64,000 nt of DNA from Spirosoma sordidisoli (GCF_004138325.1 NZ_SBLB01000007.1:327495-391494), one strand, 5' to 3'; positions 26,057-35,167 are shown, numbered from the stretch's first letter. Notes: generated by a model from the sequence alone, not told the origin. A program made the numbers and translations.

Positions 26057-27946
26057 ATGGCGACTGTAGCAGCTAACACGGCAACCGTGGCGCATGTAGC
26101 AGAACATGAGCACCACGAGCCGCAAAGTTTTTGGCGCAAGTACGTTTTTTCAGAAGATCACAAGACAATCGCTAAGCAGTACCTGATTTCAGGTATTATC
26201 TGGTCTGTTATTGGTATTAGCTTATCGGTTATGTTCCGCCTTCAGTTAGGTTTCCCTGACATGAAGCTGGAATTTCTGCGGCCGATTCTGGGTAACTGGA
26301 TTAATGAGAGCGGTAAGCTTGATCCAGACTTCTACCTAGCTCTGGTGACGATGCACGGTACCATCATGGTATTCTTTGTATTGACTGCCGGTTTGAGTGG
26401 TACGTTCTCTAACTTCCTGATTCCTCTGCAGGTTGGAGCGCGTGATATGGCGTCAGGCTTTCTGAACATGTTGTCGTACTGGTTCTTTTTCCTGGCCAGT
26501 GCAGTTATGCTCGTATCGCTGTTCATCGAAACAGGTCCTGCCGCGGGTGGCTGGGTAGTTTATCCGCCACTGAGTGCTCTGCCACAGGCGCACCCCGGCT
26601 CACAGTTGGGTATGACCCTCTGGCTGGTCAGTATGGCCCTGTTTATTGTTTCGCAGCTGCTGGGTGGTATTAACTACATCACCACGGTAATCAACCTCCG
26701 TACACGGGGTATGTCGTTCAGCAAACTGCCGCTGACGATCTGGGCTTTCTTCCTGACAGCTGTTCTGGGTCTTATTTCATTCCCTGTGTTGTTGTCGGCT
26801 GCGCTGTTGCTGATTTTTGACCGCAGCTTCGGAACGAGCTTTTATCTGTCCGAAATTTACATTGGTCAGACCGGCGAGGCACTGCCAAACGTAGGTGGTA
26901 GCCCGATCCTGTTCCAGCACCTGTTCTGGTTCCTGGGTCACCCCGAGGTGTACATTGTACTGCTGCCAGCGCTGGGTATGACGTCGGAGATCATCGCTAC
27001 CAATGCGCGGAAGCCAATCTTTGGTTACCGCGCCATGATTGCCTCCATGATGGGTATTGCCTTCCTGGCGTTTATCGTATGGGCACACCACATGTTCGTA
27101 ACAGGGATGAACCCATTCCTGGGTTCGATCTTTATGTTCCTGACGCTGATCATCGCTGTACCGTCGGCGGTAAAAGCGTTCAACTACATCACGACGCTAT
27201 GGCGTGGTAATATTCGGTTTACCCCAGCCATGCTGTTCTCGATCGGTCTGGTATCGTTCTTCATATCAGGTGGTCTGACGGGTCTGATTTTGGGTAACTC
27301 GGCACTGGACATTCAACTGCACGACACATACTTTGTAGTGGCTCACTTCCACCTGGTAATGGGTGCTGCATCGGCGTTCGGTCTGCTGGCGGGTGTATAC
27401 CACTGGTTCCCAAAGATGTTTGGCCGTATGATGGATGAGAAGCTGGGCTACATTCACTTCTGGCTGACGTTCATTGGTATCTACCTGGTGTTCTTCCCGA
27501 TGCACTATATCGGTATTGCCGGATTTCCACGGCGTTACTACGCCTTTACGAGCTATGACTTCACGAAGAATATCTTCACGGATATGAATAGCTTCATTAG
27601 TCTGGCGGCTATTTTCACCTTCACGGCTCAGTGGGTATTTATCTGGAACTTTGTATACAGCCTGTTCAAGGGCAAAAAAGCAACCCAGAACCCTTGGAAA
27701 TCGAACACGCTCGAGTGGACTACGCCGATCAATCCTGGTCATGGTAACTGGCCTGGTGAGATACCAGCTGTTTACCGCTGGCCATATGATTACAGCAAGC
27801 CTGGCGCGAAGGATGACTTCATTCCTCAAAACGTGCCGTATTCGCAAACTCCAGAATCAAATCTTCCGCATGAGAATGAGTTGATTGGTTTGGAGAAAGA
27901 GATTGAGGCACAAAACCTGAATGACCAGTTCAAGCAACCTCACTAA
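26057..27946 (+). CDS. ctaD: Cytochrome c oxidase subunit I (heme-copper oxidase)
   Basis: 629 residues, about 12-14 transmembrane segments. The low-spin heme ligand is in TMHGTIMVFFVLTAG. GHPEVYIVLLPALGM holds the CuB His and the cross-linked Tyr, the VWAHHMFVTGM His pair completes CuB, and HDTYFVVAHFHLVMG holds the second low-spin and the high-spin heme ligands. The HPEVY motif indicates a type A oxidase rather than cbb3. It reduces oxygen to water and pumps protons. The end overlaps the start of ctaA by 26 nt, suggesting translational coupling. Confidence 0.97.
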   Translation: MATVAANTATVAHVAEHEHHEPQSFWRKYVFSEDHKTIAKQYLISGIIWSVIGISLSVMFRLQLGFPDMKLEFLRPILGNWINESGKLDPDFYLALVTMHGTIMVFFVLTAGLSGTFSNFLIPLQVGARDMASGFLNMLSYWFFFLASAVMLVSLFIETGPAAGGWVVYPPLSALPQAHPGSQLGMTLWLVSMALFIVSQLLGGINYITTVINLRTRGMSFSKLPLTIWAFFLTAVLGLISFPVLLSAALLLIFDRSFGTSFYLSEIYIGQTGEALPNVGGSPILFQHLFWFLGHPEVYIVLLPALGMTSEIIATNARKPIFGYRAMIASMMGIAFLAFIVWAHHMFVTGMNPFLGSIFMFLTLIIAVPSAVKAFNYITTLWRGNIRFTPAMLFSIGLVSFFISGGLTGLILGNSALDIQLHDTYFVVAHFHLVMGAASAFGLLAGVYHWFPKMFGRMMDEKLGYIHFWLTFIGIYLVFFPMHYIGIAGFPRRYYAFTSYDFTKNIFTDMNSFISLAAIFTFTAQWVFIWNFVYSLFKGKKATQNPWKSNTLEWTTPINPGHGNWPGEIPAVYRWPYDYSKPGAKDDFIPQNVPYSQTPESNLPHENELIGLEKEIEAQNLNDQFKQPH

Positions 27947-28940
27947 TAATCGTGAGCGGCAGTTCCGGAGTCTGGCTCTTCTGACAGTCATCATCGTATA
28001 CCTGCTGGTATTGGCGGGTGGGATTGTCAGAGGAACCGGCTCCGGAATGGGCTGCCCCGACTGGCCGAAGTGCTTCGGCCAATGGATTCCCCCTACAGAC
28101 GCTTCTCAACTTCCCGCCAACTATCAGCAGCTGTACGGCGCTAAGCTAAAGGGTGAGGTTGAGTTCAATGCCGTCAAGACCTGGATCGAATACGTAAACC
28201 GTTTGCTGGGTGTACTCTCCGGTCTGTTTGTTTTTGCCACACTGGTGGCCTCTTTCCCTTATTTACGAAAAGACAAGCCCGTTTTCTGGGGTAGTGTCGC
28301 TGCTTTTCTACTCATTGGCCTCAATGGATGGCTGGGTTCCCGTGTTGTTGCCACTGAGTTAGCGCACTACATGATTACGTTGCATCTGTTTTTAGCAGTG
28401 CTTGTCGTCTTTGCCTTGTTGTTCGTGTATGTGCGTGCCAGTGCTGCCAATTGGCAGATCCCGTTGCCAGGCGCTGGTAAGAAGTCACTGAATGGATTAG
28501 TGGTCGTGACAATTATTTTGTCACTAGGTCAGGTGCTGTTAGGAACGCAGGTGCGAGAAGCACTGGATGAAGTCGTAAAGCAACTCGGCTACAACCAGCG
28601 AGCCGAGTGGATCAATAATCTCGACTGGCGCTTTTACATACATCGGTCCTTCTCGCTTATAGTTTTCGGACTACACGTTGCTGTAATCAGCAAGGTGAGG
28701 TCAATCAGTAAGGCCGGGGTTTTACCCTCACTGACCATACTACTAATTCTTACCGTACTGGCCGAAATAGGTACCGGTGCTATCATGGGGTACTTCGAAG
28801 TGCCCGCTGCAGCTCAACCTATTCACCTGTTTCTGGCAATTATCATGATTGGGGTGCAGTTTATGATTTGGCTGCTTATAAACCCCGCTTTAAGTTCATC
28901 GAAACTGGCTATTCACAAGCTCAGTTTACAGACTACTTAA
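27921..28940 (+). CDS. ctaA: Heme A synthase (COX15/CtaA)
   Basis: 339 residues, about eight transmembrane segments. The family signatures RGTGSGMGCPDWPKCFGQW and EYVNRLLGVLSG are present, and a second half repeats the pattern with His residues near FYIHRSFSLIVFGLHV and AQPIHLFLA. It oxidises the heme O methyl group to form heme A for subunit I. It overlaps ctaD by 26 nt and is followed after 1 nt by ctaB, the enzyme of the preceding step. Confidence 0.95.
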   Translation: MTSSSNLTNNRERQFRSLALLTVIIVYLLVLAGGIVRGTGSGMGCPDWPKCFGQWIPPTDASQLPANYQQLYGAKLKGEVEFNAVKTWIEYVNRLLGVLSGLFVFATLVASFPYLRKDKPVFWGSVAAFLLIGLNGWLGSRVVATELAHYMITLHLFLAVLVVFALLFVYVRASAANWQIPLPGAGKKSLNGLVVVTIILSLGQVLLGTQVREALDEVVKQLGYNQRAEWINNLDWRFYIHRSFSLIVFGLHVAVISKVRSISKAGVLPSLTILLILTVLAEIGTGAIMGYFEVPAAAQPIHLFLAIIMIGVQFMIWLLINPALSSSKLAIHKLSLQTT

Positions 28941-28941
28941 C

Positions 28942-29820
28942 ATGGAAAAAGTAATTGCTCTTCGTATCGTCAACGAGAAAGCGAAAGCCTATATAGAGTT
29001 GTTAAAACTGAAGCTGACACTGGCCGTTGTTTTCTCTGGTGTGTTCGGATATTGTTTGGCAGCTGATGTAATTGTATGGTGGAAAGTGGCTGTACTGGTA
29101 ATAGCTTCTATTGCCATCACGGGGGCCGCTAATATCATCAACCAAATCATAGAAAAAGACTCAGATAAGCTAATGAAGCGCACAGCTGGCCGACCGTTGC
29201 CAACCGGTCGATTGTCAGTGAACGAAGCCGCCGGATTTGCGTTCATCCTTTTTTCGGCTGCCTGCCTGCTGTACGTCGAAGTATTCAATCTACGGGCGGC
29301 TGCACTGGCGGTTCTGTCTTTGCTATTGTATGGGTTTGTGTACACCCCCCTGAAACGGAAAGGCCAGATTGCCGTATACATTGGTGCTTTACCAGGCGCT
29401 TTTCCTCCCATGATCGGCTGGGTTGCCGCTACCAATCATTTCGGCTGGGCTCCCGGAATTCTGTTTGCCATTCAATTCTTCTGGCAGTTTCCGCACTTCT
29501 GGGCCATTGGCTGGCTCGCTTTCGACGAATACAAGAAAGCTGGTATTCAAATGATGCCTGGTAAAGCTAAAGACGAAAATACGGCCTTCCGGATCATGAT
29601 TTACACCCTGTTCCTGATTCCGGTTGGCTGGCTGCCGTATGCCCTGGGAATGACCGGAATTAATTCAGCCTTTATAGCCATGATCGGCGGAATCTTGTTT
29701 CTGGCGCAAACGTTTCATTTAATGAGGACCTGCACCGATAAAGCAGCATTACAGATGATGTTTGGATCATTACTGTACCTGCCCGTTGTGCAGATTGTTT
29801 ATCTGTTAGACAAACTATAA
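28942..29820 (+). CDS. ctaB: Protoheme IX farnesyltransferase (heme O synthase)
   Basis: 292 residues, UbiA-family membrane prenyltransferase with about nine transmembrane segments. The Asp-rich motif is NIINQIIEKDSDKLMKRTAG, followed by RPLPTGRLS; the second conserved region is FFWQFPHFWAIGWLAFDEYK. It attaches a farnesyl chain to protoheme to form heme O, which CtaA then converts to heme A. It lies 1 nt after ctaA and 6 nt before the first subunit III gene. Confidence 0.95.
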   Translation: MEKVIALRIVNEKAKAYIELLKLKLTLAVVFSGVFGYCLAADVIVWWKVAVLVIASIAITGAANIINQIIEKDSDKLMKRTAGRPLPTGRLSVNEAAGFAFILFSAACLLYVEVFNLRAAALAVLSLLLYGFVYTPLKRKGQIAVYIGALPGAFPPMIGWVAATNHFGWAPGILFAIQFFWQFPHFWAIGWLAFDEYKKAGIQMMPGKAKDENTAFRIMIYTLFLIPVGWLPYALGMTGINSAFIAMIGGILFLAQTFHLMRTCTDKAALQMMFGSLLYLPVVQIVYLLDKL

Positions 29821-29826
29821 GGCCCC

Positions 29827-30417
29827 ATGAGTGAGATCGTAAAGGATATAGCGGTTCTGGAAGAACCCGAAGAAACCCTCTCAATGAATCCCCGGAAGTT
29901 CATTCTGTGGTTATTCATCGTGAGTATTATCATGTTGTTTGCGGCTATGACAAGTGCCTATCTGGTACGCAGAGCCGAGGGTAACTGGCTGGAGTATACA
30001 ATTCCACCCATATTTTCGTACAGCTCGGTGGTGTTGGTGTTGAGCAGTCTGACTATGCATTGGGCCTACGTGTCTGCAAAAAAAGATAACTTCAACAGCC
30101 TGAGGACAGCGATAACTATTACTTTTGCACTTGGAATGGCTTTCCTGTACATGCAGTTCCAGGGCTGGGTCGAACTAGTTGAACAAAAGGTCTTCTTTGT
30201 TGGTAACCCGGCCGGTTCGTTCATGTACATATTTACGGGCCTGCACGGCTTCCACCTCATTTCCGGCCTTATCGTGCTGGTGTTTGCGCTGGTAGCCGCT
30301 TTTCGGCTTCGTATTCATGCGAAAAGCTTAAACCAGATTGAAATTGCCGCCACGTACTGGCATTTTTTAGACATTCTGTGGCTGTACCTGTTTTTCTTTT
30401 TAGTCTATTTTCATTGA
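29827..30417 (+). CDS. ctaE: Cytochrome c oxidase subunit III, first copy
   Basis: 196 residues with five transmembrane segments, a compact subunit III. FTGLHGFHLISGLIVLVFAL and ATYWHFLDILWLYLFFFLVY match the conserved last segments of the family. It starts 6 nt after ctaB and ends 14 nt before a second, longer subunit III gene. Two adjacent subunit III paralogues are common in Bacteroidota oxidase clusters; which contacts subunit I is not clear from sequence. Confidence 0.9.
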   Translation: MSEIVKDIAVLEEPEETLSMNPRKFILWLFIVSIIMLFAAMTSAYLVRRAEGNWLEYTIPPIFSYSSVVLVLSSLTMHWAYVSAKKDNFNSLRTAITITFALGMAFLYMQFQGWVELVEQKVFFVGNPAGSFMYIFTGLHGFHLISGLIVLVFALVAAFRLRIHAKSLNQIEIAATYWHFLDILWLYLFFFLVYFH

Positions 30418-30431
30418 TAATCTCTTAAACG

Positions 30432-31229
30432 ATGGCGGCTACTGCGACGACAAATACCGTAGCAACTGACTCAGCACAAACGTTCGACAAGAAAGCCTGG
30501 ATGGGCGGTGTCGAGCCGATGAATGCCAGTTATGGCAAGTTGATGATGTGGTTTTTCCTGATTTCAGATACGTTCACGTTCTCAGCCCTGCTGGTAACCT
30601 ACGGTCTGATTCGTTACAGTTATCCAGCCTGGGACCCAGCCATCTATGGCGAAGTATTCAAGTTCTCGAACTTGTACTGGCCAACACCTGAGAAAGTGTA
30701 CAATGCGGTTCCGTTCCTGCACGGTATTGATGCGCCACTGATTTTTGTGGGTATCATGACTTTTATCCTGATCTTCAGCAGCGTGACCATGGTACTGGCC
30801 GTTGAGGCTGGTCACCGGATGGACCGTAAGGATGTGGAGAAATATATGCTCTGGACAATCCTGGGTGGTATTACCTTCCTTGGAAGCCAGGCGTGGGAAT
30901 GGTCGCACTTTATCCATGGCACCGAGACCGGCACCGTAATCAGCGAACTGGTAAACGGGCAAACCGTACAGCGGACTATCTTCGGCGCTAACCTGACCGA
31001 GAACCAGTATGGCCCCCCGGCCTTTGCCGATCTGTTCTTCTTCATTACGGGCTTCCATGGTACGCACGTATTGAGTGGCGTTGTGCTGAATATCCTGATT
31101 TTCTACCGGGCCGCCACCGGCTTGTACGATCGTCGTGGTCACTACGAAATGGTTGAAAAGGTAGGTCTGTACTGGCACTTTGTTGACCTGGTTTGGGTAT
31201 TTGTCTTTACGTTCTTCTATCTGGTGTAA
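30432..31229 (+). CDS. Cytochrome c oxidase subunit III, second copy
   Basis: 265 residues with about five to six transmembrane segments and an extended loop (about 145-190, GTETGTVISELVNGQTVQRT) absent from the first copy. Conserved parts are FFFITGFHGTHVLSGVVLNI and GLYWHFVDLVWVFVFTFFYL. It keeps the His residues typical of subunit III. The gene follows the first copy after 14 nt in the same operon. Confidence 0.92.
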   Translation: MAATATTNTVATDSAQTFDKKAWMGGVEPMNASYGKLMMWFFLISDTFTFSALLVTYGLIRYSYPAWDPAIYGEVFKFSNLYWPTPEKVYNAVPFLHGIDAPLIFVGIMTFILIFSSVTMVLAVEAGHRMDRKDVEKYMLWTILGGITFLGSQAWEWSHFIHGTETGTVISELVNGQTVQRTIFGANLTENQYGPPAFADLFFFITGFHGTHVLSGVVLNILIFYRAATGLYDRRGHYEMVEKVGLYWHFVDLVWVFVFTFFYLV

Positions 31230-31243
31230 GCATCACTACAGCA

Positions 31244-31579
31244 ATGACTGAAAATACACACTATCACGACGATCACGGTCACGGTGGTACCGAGATTCAA
31301 CCCGCCAACACGGGAGTTATCTGGCGCACATTCTGGATTCTGGCAGCTATTACGGCTGTTGAATTTACACTGGCCTTTCTGATGCATGCTGGCGGGTTCC
31401 GCACGTCGCTCTTCATCATCATGACGCTGGTTAAAGCGTTCTACATTGTAGGTGAATTTATGCACCTTCGCCATGAAGTGAAAAGCCTGATCTGGGCTAT
31501 CGTTGTACCAGTAATCTTTATCGTCTGGTTATTGGCAGCCCTACTCACAGAAGGCGGGTCCATTTTTGAACTTAGGTAA
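31244..31579 (+). CDS. Cytochrome c oxidase subunit IV family protein
   Basis: 111 residues from the ATG at 31244; an upstream in-frame codon at 31193 lies inside the previous gene. The N-terminus is His-rich (HYHDDHGHGG) and is followed by three transmembrane segments: IWRTFWILAAITAVEFTLAF, FIIMTLVKAFYIVGEFMHLR and WAIVVPVIFIVWLLAALL. This matches the prokaryotic small subunit IV family that stabilises caa3-type oxidases. Spacing to the SCO gene is 3 nt. Confidence 0.88.
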   Translation: MTENTHYHDDHGHGGTEIQPANTGVIWRTFWILAAITAVEFTLAFLMHAGGFRTSLFIIMTLVKAFYIVGEFMHLRHEVKSLIWAIVVPVIFIVWLLAALLTEGGSIFELR

Positions 31580-31582
31580 GTC

Positions 31583-32296
31583 ATGACGACTACACGAAAA
31601 GCCGGGATCCTGCTCGCTACGCTGCTGGTCCCGGCTTTGCTGTATCTATTTTTGCGGTTTCGTACGCAGAATCACTACGTTTTACCACGTTATCTGCCAA
31701 AAATCGACTCGGCCCGGGGCGAACCCCTGATTGGTAAGGTTACCCAGGCAGATGGTAGTCAGATAACCGACACCATTTACAATCACATCCCGCCTTTCAA
31801 ACTCATCGATCAGAATGGGAAAACGATCGACCAGTCGGTCGTAAAAGGGAAAATCTACGTTGCCAGCTTTTTCTTCACCCGCTGCGGAACGGTATGCCCC
31901 AAAATCTCATCGCAGCTGACCCGGGTGCAGGACATATTTGTGAACCGCTCCGATCTGGTTTTTTTGTCTCACTCGGTCGATCCTGAACATGACCGTCCAG
32001 CCCAACTGAAGGCCTACGCAGAACGCTATAGAGCCATCCCGGGCAAGTGGTATTTTCTGACAGGATCTAAGGCCGACATCTATGACCTGGCGCTGCATGG
32101 TTATTACCTGCCGGTAGTTGATGCCGGGGTCAAAGAGGGCAAGCCGGACGAAACTTTTATTCACAGCGAAAAGTTGGTATTAGTAGATAAAGAGGGCATT
32201 GTCAGAGGGTTCTACGACGGAACAGACAAAGAAGATGTAGATCGGCTGGTACTCGAAATCCGGGTGCTGCTGGACATCTACAGCAAAGATACCTGA
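31583..32296 (+). CDS. SCO1/SenC-family copper chaperone
   Basis: 237 residues with an N-terminal membrane anchor (ILLATLLVPALLYLFLRF) and a periplasmic thioredoxin-like domain. The copper motif is FFFTRCGTVCPK (CXXXC at about residues 100 and 104), with the third ligand His in ETFIHSEKLVLVD near residue 193. SCO proteins deliver copper to the CuA site of subunit II, encoded upstream in this cluster. Confidence 0.94.
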   Translation: MTTTRKAGILLATLLVPALLYLFLRFRTQNHYVLPRYLPKIDSARGEPLIGKVTQADGSQITDTIYNHIPPFKLIDQNGKTIDQSVVKGKIYVASFFFTRCGTVCPKISSQLTRVQDIFVNRSDLVFLSHSVDPEHDRPAQLKAYAERYRAIPGKWYFLTGSKADIYDLALHGYYLPVVDAGVKEGKPDETFIHSEKLVLVDKEGIVRGFYDGTDKEDVDRLVLEIRVLLDIYSKDT

Positions 32297-32352
32297 CGCC
32301 GACTGGAACGCTAATTGAGTGATGATTCCATCTGATTTCCCACTATACACGC

Positions 32353-32898
32353 ATGGAAACGCTACAATCGCCGGTGCAGGAGCAGAAGGCTAATCGGATC
32401 ATTAATGTATTGTCAATCGCCATTCCGGTAGCGGTGGCAGTACTGCTGGGGGTCCGGCAGAAAGTTGACTTGGGAAGCTGGACAACCTACCTGCCCCATA
32501 TTAACGCTGTCATAAATTCAGCTACGTCGTTGCTCCTGATTATGGGGTTGTATTTCATCCGGCAGAAAAATGTTGCTGCACACAGGCGGACAATGCTAAC
32601 CGCTTTTACCCTAGGTTCGTTGTTTCTGGTGAGCTATGTTTTATACCACCTGACCAATGAGTCGACGCCCTTTGGCGGACAAGGCTGGATCAGGCCAGTA
32701 TATTACTTTCTGCTGGTGTCGCATATTGTCCTGTCGGTCGTAGTTGTCTGGTTTGTGTTGAGGGCTGTTTACTTTGCGGTCACCAACCAAATCAGTAAGC
32801 ATAAGCAAACGGTAAAATGGGCATATCCCATTTGGTTATACGTGAGCACAACGGGTGTGATCGTATACCTGCTGATCAAGCCGTATTATCTCCACTAA
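32353..32898 (+). CDS. DUF420 family membrane protein
   Basis: 181 residues with about five transmembrane segments. PHINAVINSATSLLLIMGLY, HRRTMLTAFTLGSLFLVSYV and KQTVKWAYPIWLYVSTTGVI contain the conserved His residues of DUF420 (YozB-like). These proteins are regularly encoded next to SCO and oxidase genes and are thought to assist oxidase or heme assembly; the exact role is unknown. It begins 56 nt after the SCO gene. Confidence 0.9.
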   Translation: METLQSPVQEQKANRIINVLSIAIPVAVAVLLGVRQKVDLGSWTTYLPHINAVINSATSLLLIMGLYFIRQKNVAAHRRTMLTAFTLGSLFLVSYVLYHLTNESTPFGGQGWIRPVYYFLLVSHIVLSVVVVWFVLRAVYFAVTNQISKHKQTVKWAYPIWLYVSTTGVIVYLLIKPYYLH

Positions 32899-32911
32899 AT
32901 CACCGTAAGCC

Positions 32912-33193
32912 GTGAAAAACTGGAAAACCTGGTTTGTATTTGTTATTCTTCTGGCTGTAGGGCCTGATCTGATGGCCCAGTGTGCTATGTGCCGCGGAAC
33001 GGTAGAAAGTACCGTCAGCAACGGACGAAGCGTTGTGGCGTCAGAACTGAACGTCGGCATTTTGTATTTGTTGGTTATTCCATACCTACTGGTCGCCAGC
33101 ATCGGTTACCTCTGGTACAGGAATAGTAGACTGGAGCATGGAAAACGTCTCGAAATTGCAGGCCGTGTCAGAAGGGCGTTGTCCCAGGTGTAG
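32912..33193 (+). CDS. Small membrane protein with a CAMC motif, conserved beside oxidase clusters
   Basis: 93 residues from a GTG start. A cleavable-looking signal peptide (TWFVFVILLAVGPDLMAQ) is followed by QCAMCRGTVESTVSNG and one C-terminal membrane segment (ILYLLVIPYLLVASIGYLWY), with a basic cytoplasmic tail. A CXXC at the mature N-terminus suggests metal or thiol chemistry, plausibly copper handling for the oxidase, but this is inference. Its last 56 nt overlap the start of the DUF983 gene in another frame. Confidence 0.8.
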   Translation: MKNWKTWFVFVILLAVGPDLMAQCAMCRGTVESTVSNGRSVVASELNVGILYLLVIPYLLVASIGYLWYRNSRLEHGKRLEIAGRVRRALSQV

Positions 33194-33515
33194 GAAAGGG
33201 AAAATCTTCAGCAGGCCCTTTTATTCACTGCGCGGTTTCGACGACATGTATGAATTCTGTCCACATTGTGGGCTGAAGTACGAAGTAGAGCCGGGGTATT
33301 TTTACGGCGCTATGTTCGTAAGCTATGCCATATCGGGTGGTGTGGCACTGGTGCTGGGATTTCTACTGTTTTATCTGGCAGGAGATCCCGGTGGCTGGGT
33401 ATACGTAGCCGTTATTGCACCCGCCATGGTTTTGATTGCACCTGTCAACTTCCGGTTTTCGCGGGTACTGTGGCTGCACTACGTGGCAGGAATAAAGTAC
33501 CAGCCCGGACTATAA
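33138..33515 (+). CDS. DUF983 family protein
   Basis: 125 residues. An N-terminal zinc-ribbon-like part has two CXXC pairs (RCPRCRKGKIF and FCPHCGLKYE), followed by two transmembrane segments (VSYAISGGVALVLGFLLFYL and WVYVAVIAPAMVLIAPVNF). DUF983 genes are commonly found beside cytochrome oxidase genes, and here it is the last gene of the cluster. The start overlaps the preceding gene by 56 nt. Confidence 0.9.
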   Translation: MENVSKLQAVSEGRCPRCRKGKIFSRPFYSLRGFDDMYEFCPHCGLKYEVEPGYFYGAMFVSYAISGGVALVLGFLLFYLAGDPGGWVYVAVIAPAMVLIAPVNFRFSRVLWLHYVAGIKYQPGL

Positions 33516-33538
33516 ACTGTTTTTTGCCGGAAAATCAT

Positions 33539-33590
33539 AAGCCCGAAATCCATTTTGTTCGCAAAACGGGTTTCGGGCTTTATTTTTTTT
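33539..33590 (+). terminator. Terminator of the respiratory supercluster
   Basis: A perfect 10-bp stem (AAGCCCGAAA / TTTCGGGCTT) with a 22-nt loop is followed by TATTTTTTTT, 23 nt after the last stop codon. Confidence 0.9.
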
Positions 33591-33648
33591 GAGGTTCATG
33601 CAACCCGAGTGTGTCTATTATGCATCTTGCCAATGAACCTGAACTCGT

Positions 33649-34266
33649 ATGCTACGACTTATACCGTTTTTCTCGACTGAAACGCAACTGATTGCGGCCC
33701 TAAGACGGGCCGAAGGTCGGGCGCATAAGGTTGTTTATGAACGGTATGCAGGCAAAATGCTGGCGGTATGCACGCGCTATTGTGCCAACCGGGCCGATGC
33801 CGAAGAGGTTATGATCGATGGGTTCATGCGTGTGTTCGAAAAAATTGACCAGTTCCGGGAAGATGGCAGCTTTGAAGGCTGGATCCGACGCATCATGGTC
33901 ACCGAATCACTAATGTTCCTGCGAAAATCGAAGCAATGGCGGCAGGAACTCCCGCTCGACGATGTAACAGTCGAGCCGGATTATGAATGGGCCGATGCGT
34001 CGCTGAATGAAACGGATTTGTTGCGAATGATCGCTCAGTTGCCCGATGGCTACCGAACGGTCTTTAACCTTTATGCTATTGAAGGCTATTCTCATGCCGA
34101 AATAGCCGATACACTCGGCATTTCGGAGGGTACTTCAAAATCACAGTTGAGCCGGGCCCGGATGATGTTACAGACGCTCGTTAAAAAAGCGGAACTGGGG
34201 GCATCGGGGCAGGCCCAGATCAGGAAAGACACTTATGAAAAAACACAACGAACACTCGGCCGATAA
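33649..34266 (+). CDS. ECF RNA polymerase sigma factor
   Basis: 205 residues. Region sigma2 covers about 28-95 (VVYERYAGKMLAVCTRYCAN, DAEEVMIDGFMRVFEKIDQF, SFEGWIRRIMVTESLMFLRK) and region sigma4 about 125-180 (QLPDGYRTVFNLYAIEGYSH, LGISEGTSKSQLSRARMMLQ). It is distinct from the Fec-like sigma at 7905-8492. Its end overlaps the next gene by 32 nt; the downstream genes encode a predicted single-span membrane protein and a predicted secreted or outer-membrane protein, as in envelope-stress sigma operons. Confidence 0.94.
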   Translation: MLRLIPFFSTETQLIAALRRAEGRAHKVVYERYAGKMLAVCTRYCANRADAEEVMIDGFMRVFEKIDQFREDGSFEGWIRRIMVTESLMFLRKSKQWRQELPLDDVTVEPDYEWADASLNETDLLRMIAQLPDGYRTVFNLYAIEGYSHAEIADTLGISEGTSKSQLSRARMMLQTLVKKAELGASGQAQIRKDTYEKTQRTLGR

Positions 34267-35167
34267 ATCACCTGTCGACGACTTGTTTGCGCGTCGATTG
34301 CGGGATACAGCCCTGCCGCCTACTGAAGGCGGCTTCGAGCGGTTACAGGCTCGCATGAACGCTCAACACCAGAAAACACCGGTAGTACCGATCTGGAGCA
34401 AGCCGGCCCTACAGCGTTACATGGCGGCTGCGGCCTGCGTGCTGCTGGTATGTTTGTTCGGCTGGTTGTATTTGTCAGCGGACCAACCCGGAAATAGTCA
34501 AACCGACGGGCAGGTCGCTGCGGCCAAAACCGCTAAAAAGAGCCAACCCGAAAGCAGCGCACCGGCTGCCGAACGCGCCGGTGAAGTCGATCTGGCCAAA
34601 ACCGAAACAACTACACAGCCCGAAACCGGTCCGGCTACCGCCAATTCGGTCGAGCCGACAGCAAACCAAGTGGCGGGTAACGATGTCCTGCCCGACGCTG
34701 GCCAGGTCAGGCAACTCCAACAGCAGCCAGTGGATATGCCACAGCCTAAACAGCCGGTCGAAGCGATCAGCGAGCCTATGGTGGCGCAAAACAAACCGGC
34801 TCCTACAACCGAGCCAGACCGGCTGGAAACGACACCGGTCGAGCCCCGGCAGGCCTCTGCTCCCGAACGGGCCGTAGCATCAGCTAAACTGGCTGAGCGG
34901 GTGCTGACCGTAACGATTGCCGAACCTGAGCGGCTGGTAGCGGCACGGCAGGTGGTGAAAAGCTCGGCTGATGAGGGTCAACCGGAGGGGGAAGAAATCC
35001 TTTCAAAGGAGGCCAAAGGAGGTAATTTCTGGCAGCAGGTTCGGCGGGTGAAGCAGGGCGAGATTTTTGCCAGACAAGACGCCGGTACCGAAGAGCGGAG
35101 CCTGCTCAGCCGGGCCTACAATGGCCTCAAGCACTCTATCGATAAAGACAAACCTACCAAACAATGA
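34235..35167 (+). CDS. Predicted membrane anti-sigma factor with long low-complexity periplasmic region
   Basis: 310 residues: a charged cytoplasmic N-terminus (DDLFARRLRDTALPPTEGGF, ERLQARMNAQ), one membrane segment at about 69-88 (MAAAACVLLVCLFGWLYL), and a long periplasmic part rich in Pro, Ala, Gln, Thr and Glu. A folded-looking C-terminal segment (NFWQQVRRVKQGEIF) ends it. It has no clear family, but the overlap with the sigma gene, the topology and the short N-terminal helical region fit an anti-sigma factor. The stop codon overlaps the next start in ATGA. Confidence 0.65.
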   Translation: MKKHNEHSADKSPVDDLFARRLRDTALPPTEGGFERLQARMNAQHQKTPVVPIWSKPALQRYMAAAACVLLVCLFGWLYLSADQPGNSQTDGQVAAAKTAKKSQPESSAPAAERAGEVDLAKTETTTQPETGPATANSVEPTANQVAGNDVLPDAGQVRQLQQQPVDMPQPKQPVEAISEPMVAQNKPAPTTEPDRLETTPVEPRQASAPERAVASAKLAERVLTVTIAEPERLVAARQVVKSSADEGQPEGEEILSKEAKGGNFWQQVRRVKQGEIFARQDAGTEERSLLSRAYNGLKHSIDKDKPTKQ

